A DNA stretch of 7,885 nt from Anaerolineae bacterium (GTDB taxonomy: Bacteria; Chloroflexota; Anaerolineae; 4572-78), in assembly GCA_027022125.1 (NCBI GenBank), contig JALVZI010000427.1:1-7885 (forward strand). Direction: 5' to 3'. Shown piece by piece: positions 1-5,992 of this stretch. The notes under the pieces were generated by a model, which made no database searches, had not been told where the DNA came from, and was given only the letters and a program-made list of their open reading frames with translations. The position numbers and the translations under genes are program-made. Position 1 is the first letter of the stretch, and every line of letters begins with the position of its first letter.

Positions 1-646
1 GAAAATTGACGATGGCATAAGTTGCGGGGGTGAACAGCACTTCAATGGAAACTTTGAAAATGTAGTTGGCGACAATCAGACTGAGCGCAATTTCCGGCGG
101 AAAAACGCCGAACAGGGTGGCAACCAAAATGAAAATGACGGTATCCACGCCTTCGCCAACGAGTGTGCTGCCGATGGTGCGCATCCACAAAAACCGCCCT
201 TCGGTGAGCACTTTCATTTTTGCCAGAATGACCGAGTTGGAAAACTCGCCGGCAAAATAGGCGGACAGGCTCGCCAGCACGATGCCGCCCGATGCCACGC
301 CGCCAAGAATGGCATCGTATGCCGATTGCCCGGCATATTGCTGCCACATCGCTTCGCCGGGCATTTTGCCGATAACCCAGAATGTACCCGCCATCAGCAG
401 TGCCGCGCCGAAGCCCGCCCAGATGATGCGGCGGGAACGTTTATAGCCGTAAACTTCGGTCAGAATATCGCCGAAAATGTAACTGATGGGAAAAAGCAGG
501 GTGCCGCCATCGAAAGCCAGCGGCAACCCGAAAATGCTGACACCCCAATCGACAATTTTGGCGGCAGAGGCAATATTGCTGATGAGCAGGACTGCCACAA
601 AGGTGGCGGCGACAAAATCGTAATATTTGTAACTGCGGTTGGTCAT
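1..646 (-). CDS. yhhQ: Queuosine precursor transporter, YhhQ/DUF165 (VUT) family, 3' end outside the window
   Basis: Reading from the ATG at 646-644, 215 residues are open to the window edge with no stop, so only the C-terminus is missing; the family is usually about 210-240 residues. The protein is an integral membrane protein with about six hydrophobic segments. Family hallmarks seen are F-D-G-G-T-L-L-F-P-I-S-Y-I-F-G-D-I-L-T-E-V-Y-G (split over residues 45-67) and a second conserved block around residues 155-172 with R-T-I-G-S, G-E-G-V-D-T and I-F. In Escherichia coli the family member YhhQ imports preQ0/preQ1, precursors of the queuosine modification of tRNA; substrate specificity here is inferred. 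A consensus promoter lies just upstream (691-719), giving a leader of about 38 nt. The ribosome binding site is weak (AGAG about 10 nt before ATG). No preQ1-riboswitch-like element was recognised in the leader. It lies downstream of pckA on the same strand but appears to be transcribed separately. Confidence 0.9.
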   Translation of the reverse strand, partial: MTNRSYKYYDFVAATFVAVLLISNIASAAKIVDWGVSIFGLPLAFDGGTLLFPISYIFGDILTEVYGYKRSRRIIWAGFGAALLMAGTFWVIGKMPGEAMWQQYAGQSAYDAILGGVASGGIVLASLSAYFAGEFSNSVILAKMKVLTEGRFLWMRTIGSTLVGEGVDTVIFILVATLFGVFPPEIALSLIVANYIFKVSIEVLFTPATYAIVNF

Positions 647-661
647 AATCGTTTTTCTCTG

Positions 662-739
662 TCCAAAAAATAAACGCAAAACGCAGCGCGATTATATGCG
701 ACTCCGGGGTATCGCGCAATACGTTTTGCGTTTTTTGGA
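662..739. repeat. Long inverted repeat around the yhhQ promoter; possible pckA terminator
   Basis: The arms AAACGCAAAACG (672-683) and CGTTTTGCGTTT (722-733) pair perfectly. Pairing extends outward through TCCAAAAA (662-669) and TTTTTGGA (732-739) with a small bulge. A second stem inside, CGCGAT (687-692) with ATCGCG (711-716), is also perfect. On the minus strand the 3' arm runs into a T-rich tract (TTTATTTTTT), so the structure could terminate pckA transcription, which ends at 803. The yhhQ promoter lies between the outer arms, so an operator role is an alternative. Confidence 0.5.
691..719 (-). promoter_or_regulatory. Promoter of the queuosine-precursor transporter gene
   Basis: On the minus strand the -35 is TTGCGC (719-714) and the -10 is a perfect TATAAT (696-691), separated by 17 nt. 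The expected transcription start is near 684, about 38 nt before the start codon at 646. The promoter sits inside the loop of the inverted repeat at 662-739. Confidence 0.65.
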
Positions 740-802
740 TGGCGGTGGCGCGCGCGATTATTTTACTTTCGGCGCGGCGGCTTTCACGGCATCGGAAACC
801 TG

Positions 803-2368
803 TCATTCAAACTGCTTGAAACTCTCATTGAACATTGCCGCCAGTTTTTTGGCTTGTTTGTCGTATGCTTTTTTGTCTTTCCATGTGTTGCGCGGATTGA
901 GCACTTCGGCGGGTACATCCGGGCAGGAAACGGGGATGTTCAGCCCGAAAATCGGGTCGGCTTCGGTGGGCACGCTGTCGAGTTTACCCTCCAGCGCCGC
1001 TTCGACCATCGCGCGGGTGTGAGCAATTTTCATGCGATGCCCCACGCCATAGGGTCCGCCCGTCCAACCGGTGTTCACCAGCCACACATTCACGTTGTGT
1101 GCGTCAATTTTTTCGCCCAGCAGTTTGGCATATTCTCCCGGCGGCAGCGGCAAAAACGGCGCGCCGAAACACGCGCTGAATGTGGCTTGCGGTTCGGTGA
1201 CACCTTTTTCTGTACCGGCGACTTTGGCGGTGTACCCCGACAGGAAGTGATACATTGCCTGCTCGCGGGTGAGTTTGGAGATGGGTGGCAGCACGCCGAA
1301 GGCATCGGCGGTGAGGAAGATGACATTTTTGGGATGACCACCCATTCCGGCGGGGTCGGCGTTGGAAATGTGGGTGATGGGGTATGCGCCGCGCGTGTTT
1401 TCGGTGAGCGAAGCGTCATCCAAATCGATGTGGCGGGTGATGGTGTCAATCACCACGTTTTCCAGCACTGTGCCGAATCGACGGGTGGTGCTGTAAATTT
1501 CGGGTTCGGCTTCCGGCGACAGCCGAATCATTTTCGCGTAACAACCGCCTTCAAAATTGAATACGCCTTTGTCGCTCCAGCCATGTTCATCGTCACCGAT
1601 GAGCGTGCGGCGCGGGTCGGCGGAAAGGGTGGTTTTGCCGGTGCCGCTCAGCCCGAAAAAGAGCGCGACATCGTTTTTATCTTTGCCGTAATTCGCCGAG
1701 CAGTGCATCGGCAGTACATTTTTGAACGGCAGCAGGTAGTTCATAATGGTGAATGCTGATTTTTTGATTTCGCCGGCGTAACTGGTGCCGCCGATGAGTA
1801 CCAGTTTCTTTGCAAAGTTTACCAGAATGAACGCTTCGGAGTTGGTGCCGTCTACATCGCGGTTGGCGTGGAATAGCGGGGTTGCGATGATGGTAAATTC
1901 AGGGACATGGTTGGCGCGTTCTTCGGCGGTGGGGTTGATGAACATGTTTTGCACAAACAGACTTTGCCATGCGTAATGGGTGATGACGCGGACGGGCAGG
2001 CGGTAGTTGGGGTCTGCGCCGACGAAGACATCTTGCACGAATACATCTTTTTGTTGCAGGAAAGACGCCACGCGGCGGTGCAGTTCATCGAATTTTTCCG
2101 GGGGGAAGGGGCGGTTCACGTCACCCCACCAGATGTGGGTTTCGGAGGAAGGCTCTTTTACCAGAAATTTGTCGTTGGGCGAGCGACCGGTGTGATGCCC
2201 GGTGCGAACCACCACGGGTCCAAGATGCGACAAAATGCCTTCGCGGCGGCGGATGATTTCTTCATACAGCGCTGCGGTGGGTAAATTCCAGTACACATCG
2301 TTAACGTTAATAATGCCGTGATTTTCCAATCCGATGGGACTGTGCTGTTCACCAAAGTGTTCTCTCAT
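803..2368 (-). CDS. pckA: Phosphoenolpyruvate carboxykinase, ATP-utilising
   Basis: This cytosolic enzyme converts oxaloacetate and ATP to phosphoenolpyruvate, CO2 and ADP, the entry step of gluconeogenesis, and can run anaplerotically in some anaerobes. It has 521 residues, close to the usual 525-540. The kinase-1a P-loop G-L-S-G-T-G-K-T-T is at 239-247 with K245, followed by the kinase-2/metal motif D-D-E-H-G-W at 259-264. Other active-site residues by family comparison are R62 in T-G-R-S-P, Y197 and K202/K203 in the S-Y-A-G-E-I-K-K block, H222 in M-H-C-S-A-N, and R326 in E-N-T-R. The P-loop and lack of GTP-type features indicate the ATP class. The ATG at 2368 has a good ribosome binding site (AGGAG, 6 nt spacing). 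It is 78 bases downstream of the TPR gene on the same strand. All expected catalytic residues are present and nothing suggests a broken gene. Confidence 0.98.
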   Translation of the reverse strand: MREHFGEQHSPIGLENHGIINVNDVYWNLPTAALYEEIIRRREGILSHLGPVVVRTGHHTGRSPNDKFLVKEPSSETHIWWGDVNRPFPPEKFDELHRRVASFLQQKDVFVQDVFVGADPNYRLPVRVITHYAWQSLFVQNMFINPTAEERANHVPEFTIIATPLFHANRDVDGTNSEAFILVNFAKKLVLIGGTSYAGEIKKSAFTIMNYLLPFKNVLPMHCSANYGKDKNDVALFFGLSGTGKTTLSADPRRTLIGDDEHGWSDKGVFNFEGGCYAKMIRLSPEAEPEIYSTTRRFGTVLENVVIDTITRHIDLDDASLTENTRGAYPITHISNADPAGMGGHPKNVIFLTADAFGVLPPISKLTREQAMYHFLSGYTAKVAGTEKGVTEPQATFSACFGAPFLPLPPGEYAKLLGEKIDAHNVNVWLVNTGWTGGPYGVGHRMKIAHTRAMVEAALEGKLDSVPTEADPIFGLNIPVSCPDVPAEVLNPRNTWKDKKAYDKQAKKLAAMFNESFKQFE

Positions 2369-2402
2369 AAGATTCTCCTTTCAAAGGGAAGTGATTTAAT
2401 GG

Positions 2403-2446
2403 TTGCACATTTAACGATTGAAGAGAATCAACCGTCAGATGTGCAA
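2403..2446 (-). promoter_or_regulatory. Candidate pckA promoter flanked by an 8-bp inverted repeat
   Basis: The perfect arms TTGCACAT (2403-2410) and ATGTGCAA (2439-2446) enclose a minus-strand promoter candidate: -35 CTGACG (2438-2433, 4 of 6), 18-nt spacer, -10 TTAAAT (2414-2409, 4 of 6). One arm abuts the -35 and the other overlaps the -10, as expected for a repressor operator or looping site. The promoter match is weak, so this rests mainly on the symmetry and on the position about 35 nt before the pckA start. A simple hairpin after the TPR gene is the alternative. Confidence 0.3.
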
Positions 2447-3127
2447 TCATTCAATCCGGGCGAAACGTTCTTCCAGCATTTCCAGCACAATTGCTGCCTC
2501 AACCAGTTTGTCGAGCGGGTTTTGCGGTCCGCGGTAATAGCGATAATCGCAGGGCATGATGTCGAGCGTGTCAACCAACCGGCGGTGATTTTGGGCGATA
2601 GTGTGCGGGTTGACCACATACCACAGGGCAATTTCTTCCAAACTGGCATCGTGGATGTTAATTTTACGAATGGTGTAATCGAGTGCGGCAGCCCACTCGG
2701 CGGCTACCGTTTTAGATTTAAGGTTCGGCAGCGGTTGCCGACCGCACGCCACCTGAAAATCGACCCACATTTGCAGCGCAGCACCGACAACCAGCAGCGG
2801 GGCATGATGTTCCGGCATCACGGTGGTGATGGTTTGCTCTACCAAATCCAACCCGCTGCTGAAAATCGCCTCGAAGCGTTCTGCCAGCGATTGGTCCGGC
2901 TCCAGAAACATAAAATTGCCCAACGCGCGCCGCATCGATTCATAATCGCCGATGCGGATATACGCTTGTGCCAAATGCAGGTAATAATCGGCGTGGGTAT
3001 CATCAAGCGCGATGGCGCTGTTAAACGCTTCGATGGCTTCTTCCACTTCCCACGCTTGCAGGTGGGTCAACCCTATTTCGCACAGATGCGCTGCGCGGCT
3101 TTTGGCAATTGAGGTATCGGTGGACAT
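2447..3127 (-). CDS. TPR-repeat protein with probable C-terminal helix-turn-helix
   Basis: The protein has 226 residues from the ATG at 3127. Two tetratricopeptide-like units are visible at about 11-44 and 45-78, with the A-x-E-A-F-N-x-A-I-A-L-D and Y-x-x-L-A-x-A-Y-x-x-x-G-D-Y patterns. TPRs form helical protein-binding surfaces. The C-terminal part (about 140-190) contains L-E-E-I-A-L-W-Y, a short turn and P-H-T-I-A-Q-N-H-R-R-L, which resembles a helix-turn-helix of the kind that ends some TPR or SEC-C proteins; DNA binding is inference. There is no signal peptide or membrane segment, so it is probably cytosolic. A TTG start at 3148 would add seven residues that lie inside the heptamer repeat array, so the ATG was preferred. 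No Shine-Dalgarno sequence is evident. Its partner and function are unknown. Confidence 0.8.
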   Translation of the reverse strand: MSTDTSIAKSRAAHLCEIGLTHLQAWEVEEAIEAFNSAIALDDTHADYYLHLAQAYIRIGDYESMRRALGNFMFLEPDQSLAERFEAIFSSGLDLVEQTITTVMPEHHAPLLVVGAALQMWVDFQVACGRQPLPNLKSKTVAAEWAAALDYTIRKINIHDASLEEIALWYVVNPHTIAQNHRRLVDTLDIMPCDYRYYRGPQNPLDKLVEAAIVLEMLEERFARIE

Positions 3128-3135
3128 ATTTAAAT

Positions 3136-3194
3136 GAGTAATGAACAATGAATAGTGAACAAAAAGTGCGTAAAACGTGATGCGTGAAACGTGA
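3136..3194. repeat. Two adjacent arrays of degenerate 7-base tandem repeats
   Basis: Four units with period seven run from 3136 to 3163: GAGTAAT, GAACAAT, GAATAGT, GAACAAA. After AAG, a second array of four heptamers runs from 3167 to 3194: TGCGTAA, AACGTGA, TGCGTGA, AACGTGA, also readable as a 14-bp unit repeated with one mismatch. The arrays fill most of the leader between the TPR-gene promoter and its start codon. Short tandemly repeated heptamers of this type are known between genes in cyanobacteria and other phyla; no function is evident. Confidence 0.75.
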
Positions 3195-3267
3195 CATTGG
3201 ACTGACAGTTGATTGGCGATTCACCCGTTCACAAATTCGCCCGGTTTTCAAACTTTGGGACTGATAC

Positions 3268-3296
3268 TTTATACTGTACTGTGGTGACGCGGTAAA
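3268..3296 (-). promoter_or_regulatory. Promoter of the TPR-protein gene
   Basis: On the minus strand the -35 is TTTACC (3296-3291, 4 of 6), the spacer is 17 nt and the -10 is TATAAA (3273-3268, 5 of 6). It begins immediately after the stop codon of the DUF1385 gene at 3300. The start of transcription would be near 3261, leaving a leader of about 130 nt that includes the heptamer arrays. Confidence 0.5.
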
Positions 3297-3299
3297 AAA

Positions 3300-4232
3300 C
3301 TATATATCGGCGGGAGCGGGCATACCTTCCGGCAGCGGTGTGTCGGTATTGGCGGCGGGAATCATATGCTCCTCTTCCAGCAAACGGGTCAATGCGGCGG
3401 CAGAAACTTCCAGCATCGACTCATCCGGTTCGCGGGTGGTTAATTTTTGCAGCCACAAGCCGGGTGCAATCAACATTTTCATAATGGGATTTGTCATATG
3501 TGCCGCGCTGAATTTTAAAAATTCATACGCGATGCCGGCAATAACCGGAATGAGCAAAATCCGGGAAATGATGCGAATCCACAGTGCGGGTGTTCCCAGC
3601 AGCACGAACACAAAAATGGAAATGACCATCACAATCAGCAAAAATGCCGTGCCGCAGCGCGGATGCACGATGGTTTCTTTTTGCATTTCCGACGGGATGA
3701 GCGGGATGCCGTGTTCGTATGAATTGATGGCTTTGTGTTCTGCGCCGTGATAGCCAAAAACGCGGCGGATGTCGGGCATAAAACCGATGAGCCATACATA
3801 TCCGATGAACATCGCCAGCCGGATGATGCCTTCCAGCACATTGCTCATAATGCCTTCGCCCATAAACTGCTCTACCCAGCCGATGATGAGCAGCGGCACA
3901 ACAAAAAATATCCCCACTGCCATCAGCAGCGAAACCGCCACTGTGCCCCATGCCACGGGTCCTTTAAATTCCACATCTTCTTCGCCCATTGCCACATCGG
4001 CAGAAAACATCAGCGCGCGCATACCTAATCCCAGTGCATCCCACAAAAGGGTTACGCCGCGCAGAAACGGTACTTTGTTGATAAAACTACTGTAAATGCG
4101 GGGGTCAAGCGGTTCACTGTGAACGTGAATTTCGCCATCCGGTTGCCGCACGGCGACAGTCATCCGTTTTGAACCGCGCATCATCACGCCTTCGATGACG
4201 GCTTGCCCGCCATAATTAAATGGTTTTGCCAT
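3300..4232 (-). CDS. DUF1385 (YqhQ-like) multi-pass membrane protein
   Basis: The protein has 310 residues from the ATG at 4232, chosen because AGGA sits 5 nt upstream and the family's conserved start (M-A-K-x-x-x-Y-G-G-Q-A-V-I-E-G-V-M-M-R-G, residues 1-20) begins there; a longer reading from 4295 overlaps the promoter. Conserved blocks are G-Y-H-G-A-E-H-K-A-I-N-S-Y-E (160-173), H-P-R-C-G-T-A-F (190-197), A-Y-E-F-L-K-F (235-241) and P-G-L-W-L-Q-K-L-T-T-R-E-P-D (257-270). About four membrane helices lie near 97-118, 132-151, 196-216 and 219-237. The conserved His, Glu and Cys residues in the cytosol-facing loops suggest metal or cofactor binding, but the family, typified by Bacillus subtilis YqhQ, has no established function. 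It has its own strong promoter and is divergent from the M50 protease gene. Confidence 0.93.
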   Translation of the reverse strand: MAKPFNYGGQAVIEGVMMRGSKRMTVAVRQPDGEIHVHSEPLDPRIYSSFINKVPFLRGVTLLWDALGLGMRALMFSADVAMGEEDVEFKGPVAWGTVAVSLLMAVGIFFVVPLLIIGWVEQFMGEGIMSNVLEGIIRLAMFIGYVWLIGFMPDIRRVFGYHGAEHKAINSYEHGIPLIPSEMQKETIVHPRCGTAFLLIVMVISIFVFVLLGTPALWIRIISRILLIPVIAGIAYEFLKFSAAHMTNPIMKMLIAPGLWLQKLTTREPDESMLEVSAAALTRLLEEEHMIPAANTDTPLPEGMPAPADI

Positions 4233-4266
4233 AAATGTCCTCAATTTCTGAAGAATATACTTTAAA

Positions 4267-4295
4267 ATTTTACACCGAAGGCGTGTGTGTGTCAA
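4267..4295 (-). promoter_or_regulatory. Promoter of the DUF1385 gene
   Basis: On the minus strand a perfect -35 TTGACA (4295-4290) and a -10 TAAAAT (4272-4267, 5 of 6) are separated by 17 nt. The start codon at 4232 is about 28 nt beyond the predicted transcription start. It is back to back with the promoter at 4384-4411. Confidence 0.75.
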
Positions 4296-4383
4296 AGTGA
4301 CCGCCAGTGCAAATAACAGTAGGGTGAGATTTGGGTTCCCACCTTAAAATCTATCCAATTTCTTATGAAATTCTAACTTTTTC

Positions 4384-4411
4384 TTGACAGTTTGAAGTGC
4401 ATCTATATAAT
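4384..4411 (+). promoter_or_regulatory. Promoter of the PqqD-M50 / small-peptide unit
   Basis: The -35 TTGACA (4384-4389) and -10 TATAAT (4406-4411) are both perfect, with a 16-nt spacer, so strong housekeeping-sigma transcription is expected. A short inverted repeat, ATATC (4416-4420) and GATAT (4427-4431), falls on the predicted transcription start and could be an operator, though its arms are only 5 bp. The leader to the ATG at 4493 is about 75 nt. Confidence 0.75.
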
Positions 4412-4492
4412 AAGAATATCTTCACTGATATCAACGTACTCGACACAGGATGGTCTTTAATATTGGCACAGAAGCCTTGAGTGGGAAACCGC

Positions 4493-5722
4493 ATGCAGGA
4501 TGCACTTGCGCCGCGTATCTCATTGAACAGCACACTTCGGTTGCATCCCCTTTCGCGACAGGTAGAAAACGGTGTTGCAATTGTCGGGCGGAACGGACAA
4601 TTTTTAGAGTTGCCGCCGGAAGGGCTGCAATTTTTAGATTGGCTCAACGAAGGGTTAACACTCGACCGGGCGCGGAAAAAGTTTGAAGAAGCGTTTAACC
4701 CGTTTCCCGATGAAGATTTATTTGATTTTGCCACGGCATTTTTAGAATGTGAATTTATCGCTGCGGTTGATGATATACCGCTGGCAACCGCAAAACCGCT
4801 CAAAGCCGAGACGAATCTTATCCCGCAGGCTTGGGCACAAAAGCTCTTTTCCAAACCGATACTGATACTTTGGATGGTATTTACCATCCCCGCTGCAGTG
4901 CTGTGGATTTCTAACCCTACCCTGTGGCCCCGCCGCGCTGATTATTTTTGGTCGCCGTACTATTCGCTGATAATACTGGTGGGAATGCTACTGTGGCTGG
5001 TCAGCATGGCACTCCACGAAATGGCACACTTTTTGGCGGCGCGAGCAAAAGGCATTGATGCCACCATCACTTGGACGCATCGACTGGGGTTCTTCCCGAT
5101 GAGTCAAACGGTGATGCACAACATTTGGGCTATACCGCGCACGGCACGGTTTCTGCCGCTAGCCGCCGGGATGGTGTGGGATGTTTTTGTCATCAGTGTG
5201 ATGGTCTATACACTGTATGCGGTTCAGCAGGGTTGGCTGGCATTACCGGGGGTGGCAATCGGTATTATCAAATTTCAGTTGTTGATAATGACGATGGGGC
5301 TCACCAGTCAATTCTGGCTCTTTTCCAGAATGGACGGCTATTTCCTGCTTTCATCGTTGCTCGGGCAGCGCAATTTGCAGGCAGACACTTTCACTTGGCT
5401 GCGGTCGTTGGTTGACCGGCAAGTCAAATTTGCGCCCCCCGCTGGTGGGATGAAATACATCTATCTGTATGCGTTAATAGCCATCGGGTGGGGCGGGGCG
5501 TTTATGCTACAATATTTAACCATCAACCTACCGGTAAAAGTGCAGTTAATTTGGCACTCGTGGTTAAAAATTGTGAACGGGGCAAATATCCCCGCCATCG
5601 ATTTTGCAGATGGACTGGGTGTGTTTGTCGGGCAGATTTTGTATTGGGGTTTGTTGCTTTATGCACACACAAAAGAAACACTGCCCAAATTAACTCGTGG
5701 TCACGTTACCCCCAAGCCCTAA
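4493..5722 (+). CDS. Membrane zinc metalloprotease (M50, YydH-like) with N-terminal PqqD-like domain
   Basis: The protein has 410 residues from the ATG at 4493; a GTG at 4481 would add four and has a poorer ribosome binding context. Residues about 15-95 look like a PqqD/RRE-type peptide-binding domain: a hydrophobic strand, the L-P-P-E-G turn, then F-L-D-W-L-N-E-G-x-T and an amphipathic helix. A multi-pass membrane domain follows. It carries the zinc site H-E-M-A-H at 175-179 and the distal aspartate D281 in R-M-D-G-Y-F-L-L, matching the D-G-Y-x-x-L-x-x-x-L-G motif of YydH-type proteases. Such proteins cut or escort ribosomally made peptides; B. subtilis YydH lies beside the peptide gene yydF. 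Two very short ORFs follow 56 bases downstream, before a terminator, and are the obvious candidate substrates. The substrate is inference; the protease assignment is secure. No modifying enzyme is adjacent. Confidence 0.9.
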   Translation: MQDALAPRISLNSTLRLHPLSRQVENGVAIVGRNGQFLELPPEGLQFLDWLNEGLTLDRARKKFEEAFNPFPDEDLFDFATAFLECEFIAAVDDIPLATAKPLKAETNLIPQAWAQKLFSKPILILWMVFTIPAAVLWISNPTLWPRRADYFWSPYYSLIILVGMLLWLVSMALHEMAHFLAARAKGIDATITWTHRLGFFPMSQTVMHNIWAIPRTARFLPLAAGMVWDVFVISVMVYTLYAVQQGWLALPGVAIGIIKFQLLIMTMGLTSQFWLFSRMDGYFLLSSLLGQRNLQADTFTWLRSLVDRQVKFAPPAGGMKYIYLYALIAIGWGGAFMLQYLTINLPVKVQLIWHSWLKIVNGANIPAIDFADGLGVFVGQILYWGLLLYAHTKETLPKLTRGHVTPKP

Positions 5723-5731
5723 TTGGTTTGA

Positions 5732-5747
5732 TGCTAGCCGGGTAGCA
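5732..5747 (+). other. Small hairpin between the protease gene and the first peptide ORF
   Basis: TGCTA (5732-5736) and TAGCA (5743-5747) pair around a GCCGGG loop, followed by an A-rich stretch and the strong ribosome binding site. There is no T-run, so it is not a terminator. It may protect or mark an RNA end so that peptide message outlasts protease message, but a 5-bp stem is weak. Confidence 0.25.
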
Positions 5748-5778
5748 CGAAAAATATCTAAAAAAGGAGGAATGTCTA

Positions 5779-5835
5779 ATGAAGGTGAAACGCGTGGAAT
5801 CAGTGAAAACCACCGGCTTCGGCTACGATGGCTAA
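5779..5835 (+). CDS. Candidate small precursor peptide 1 (18 residues)
   Basis: This tiny ORF encodes MKVKRVESVKTTGFGYDG. It is preceded by a near-perfect ribosome binding site, AAAAAGGAGG ending at 5770, 8 nt before the ATG, the strongest in the window. An overlapping ATG at 5772 is only 1 nt from that site and is disfavoured. The N-terminal half is basic (K2, K4, R5, K10) and the C-terminal half is Gly/aromatic (F14, Y16) ending in D17-G18. Aligned from the end with the second ORF it shares K-x-x-x-Ar-x-Ar-D-G. It follows the PqqD-M50 gene with no terminator between, as expected for a RiPP or signal-peptide precursor. No known precursor family was recognised. Expression, modification and export are inferred; a leader peptide or chance ORF remains possible. 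Confidence 0.6.
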   Translation: MKVKRVESVKTTGFGYDG

Positions 5836-5865
5836 TCTTATCAGAAAGTAGGAAATTGTTTTAAT

Positions 5866-5919
5866 ATGTGGCGTTTTAAAAAACAAACCAAATATAACAT
5901 CTGGGTTTGGGATGGCTAG
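5866..5919 (+). CDS. Candidate small precursor peptide 2 (17 residues, Trp-rich)
   Basis: This ORF encodes MWRFKKQTKYNIWVWDG and is in the same frame as the first peptide, 30 bases beyond its stop. The ribosome binding site is weaker (AGGA at 5850-5853, 12 nt before ATG), so translation may be lower or coupled. The N-terminus is basic (R3, K5, K6, K9). The C-terminus is I-W-V-W-D-G, with W13 and W15 at the positions of F14 and Y16 in peptide 1, K9 matching K10, and the same final D-G. The shared end is also visible in DNA as GATGGCTA at both stops. Three Trp codons recall attenuation leader peptides, but the next gene is a sensor kinase with its own promoter, not an amino-acid gene. It is shorter than any gene-finder threshold, so confidence rests on the resemblance to its neighbour. 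Confidence 0.5.
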   Translation: MWRFKKQTKYNIWVWDG

Positions 5920-5940
5920 CACATAAGACATAGTTTCGAA

Positions 5941-5964
5941 GAACTGGAATATCGGTATTCGTTC
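5941..5964 (+). other. Hairpin downstream of the second peptide ORF
   Basis: GAAC (5941-5944) pairs with GTTC (5961-5964), and GAATA (5947-5951) pairs with TATTC (5956-5960) around a TCGG tetraloop, leaving a 2-nt TG bulge. It precedes the terminator and would lie in the 3' untranslated part of the peptide message, where it may slow exonucleases. Its role is unknown. Confidence 0.35.
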
Positions 5965-5992
5965 GGATTGTGGCTGATTGGAACTGTGTCAG

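Noticed and set aside
647..690. preQ1 riboswitch in the yhhQ leader
   Set aside because: The leader is only about 38 nt, and I could not find the pseudoknot pattern and A-rich tail of a class I preQ1 aptamer; the T-rich arm belongs to the inverted repeat.
441..806. Minus-strand open frame of 121 codons across the yhhQ start
   Set aside because: It is out of frame with the conserved YhhQ reading frame, runs through the yhhQ promoter and inverted repeat, and has no ribosome binding site.
854..1759. Plus-strand open frame of 301 codons inside pckA
   Set aside because: It lies antisense to a complete, motif-verified pckA; its translation is Gly/Val/Phe/His-rich without domain features, typical of a shadow of a GC-rich gene.
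2318..3112. Plus-strand open frame of 264 codons opposite the TPR gene
   Set aside because: It is antisense to the TPR gene and the pckA start, has no ribosome binding site or recognisable domain, and its translation is His/Gln/Arg-rich.
3136..3194. CRISPR-like array
   Set aside because: The repeats are 7 bases with no spacers, and no cas gene is nearby; these are simple tandem repeats.
4327..4352. Inverted repeat AGATTT/AAATCT between the divergent promoters
   Set aside because: It has only 6-bp arms in AT-rich DNA with no fixed relation to either promoter; this is expected by chance.
5772..5864. Alternative 30-codon ORF starting at the ATG at 5772
   Set aside because: Its start is one base from the ribosome binding site, too close for initiation, while the ATG at 5779 has ideal spacing.
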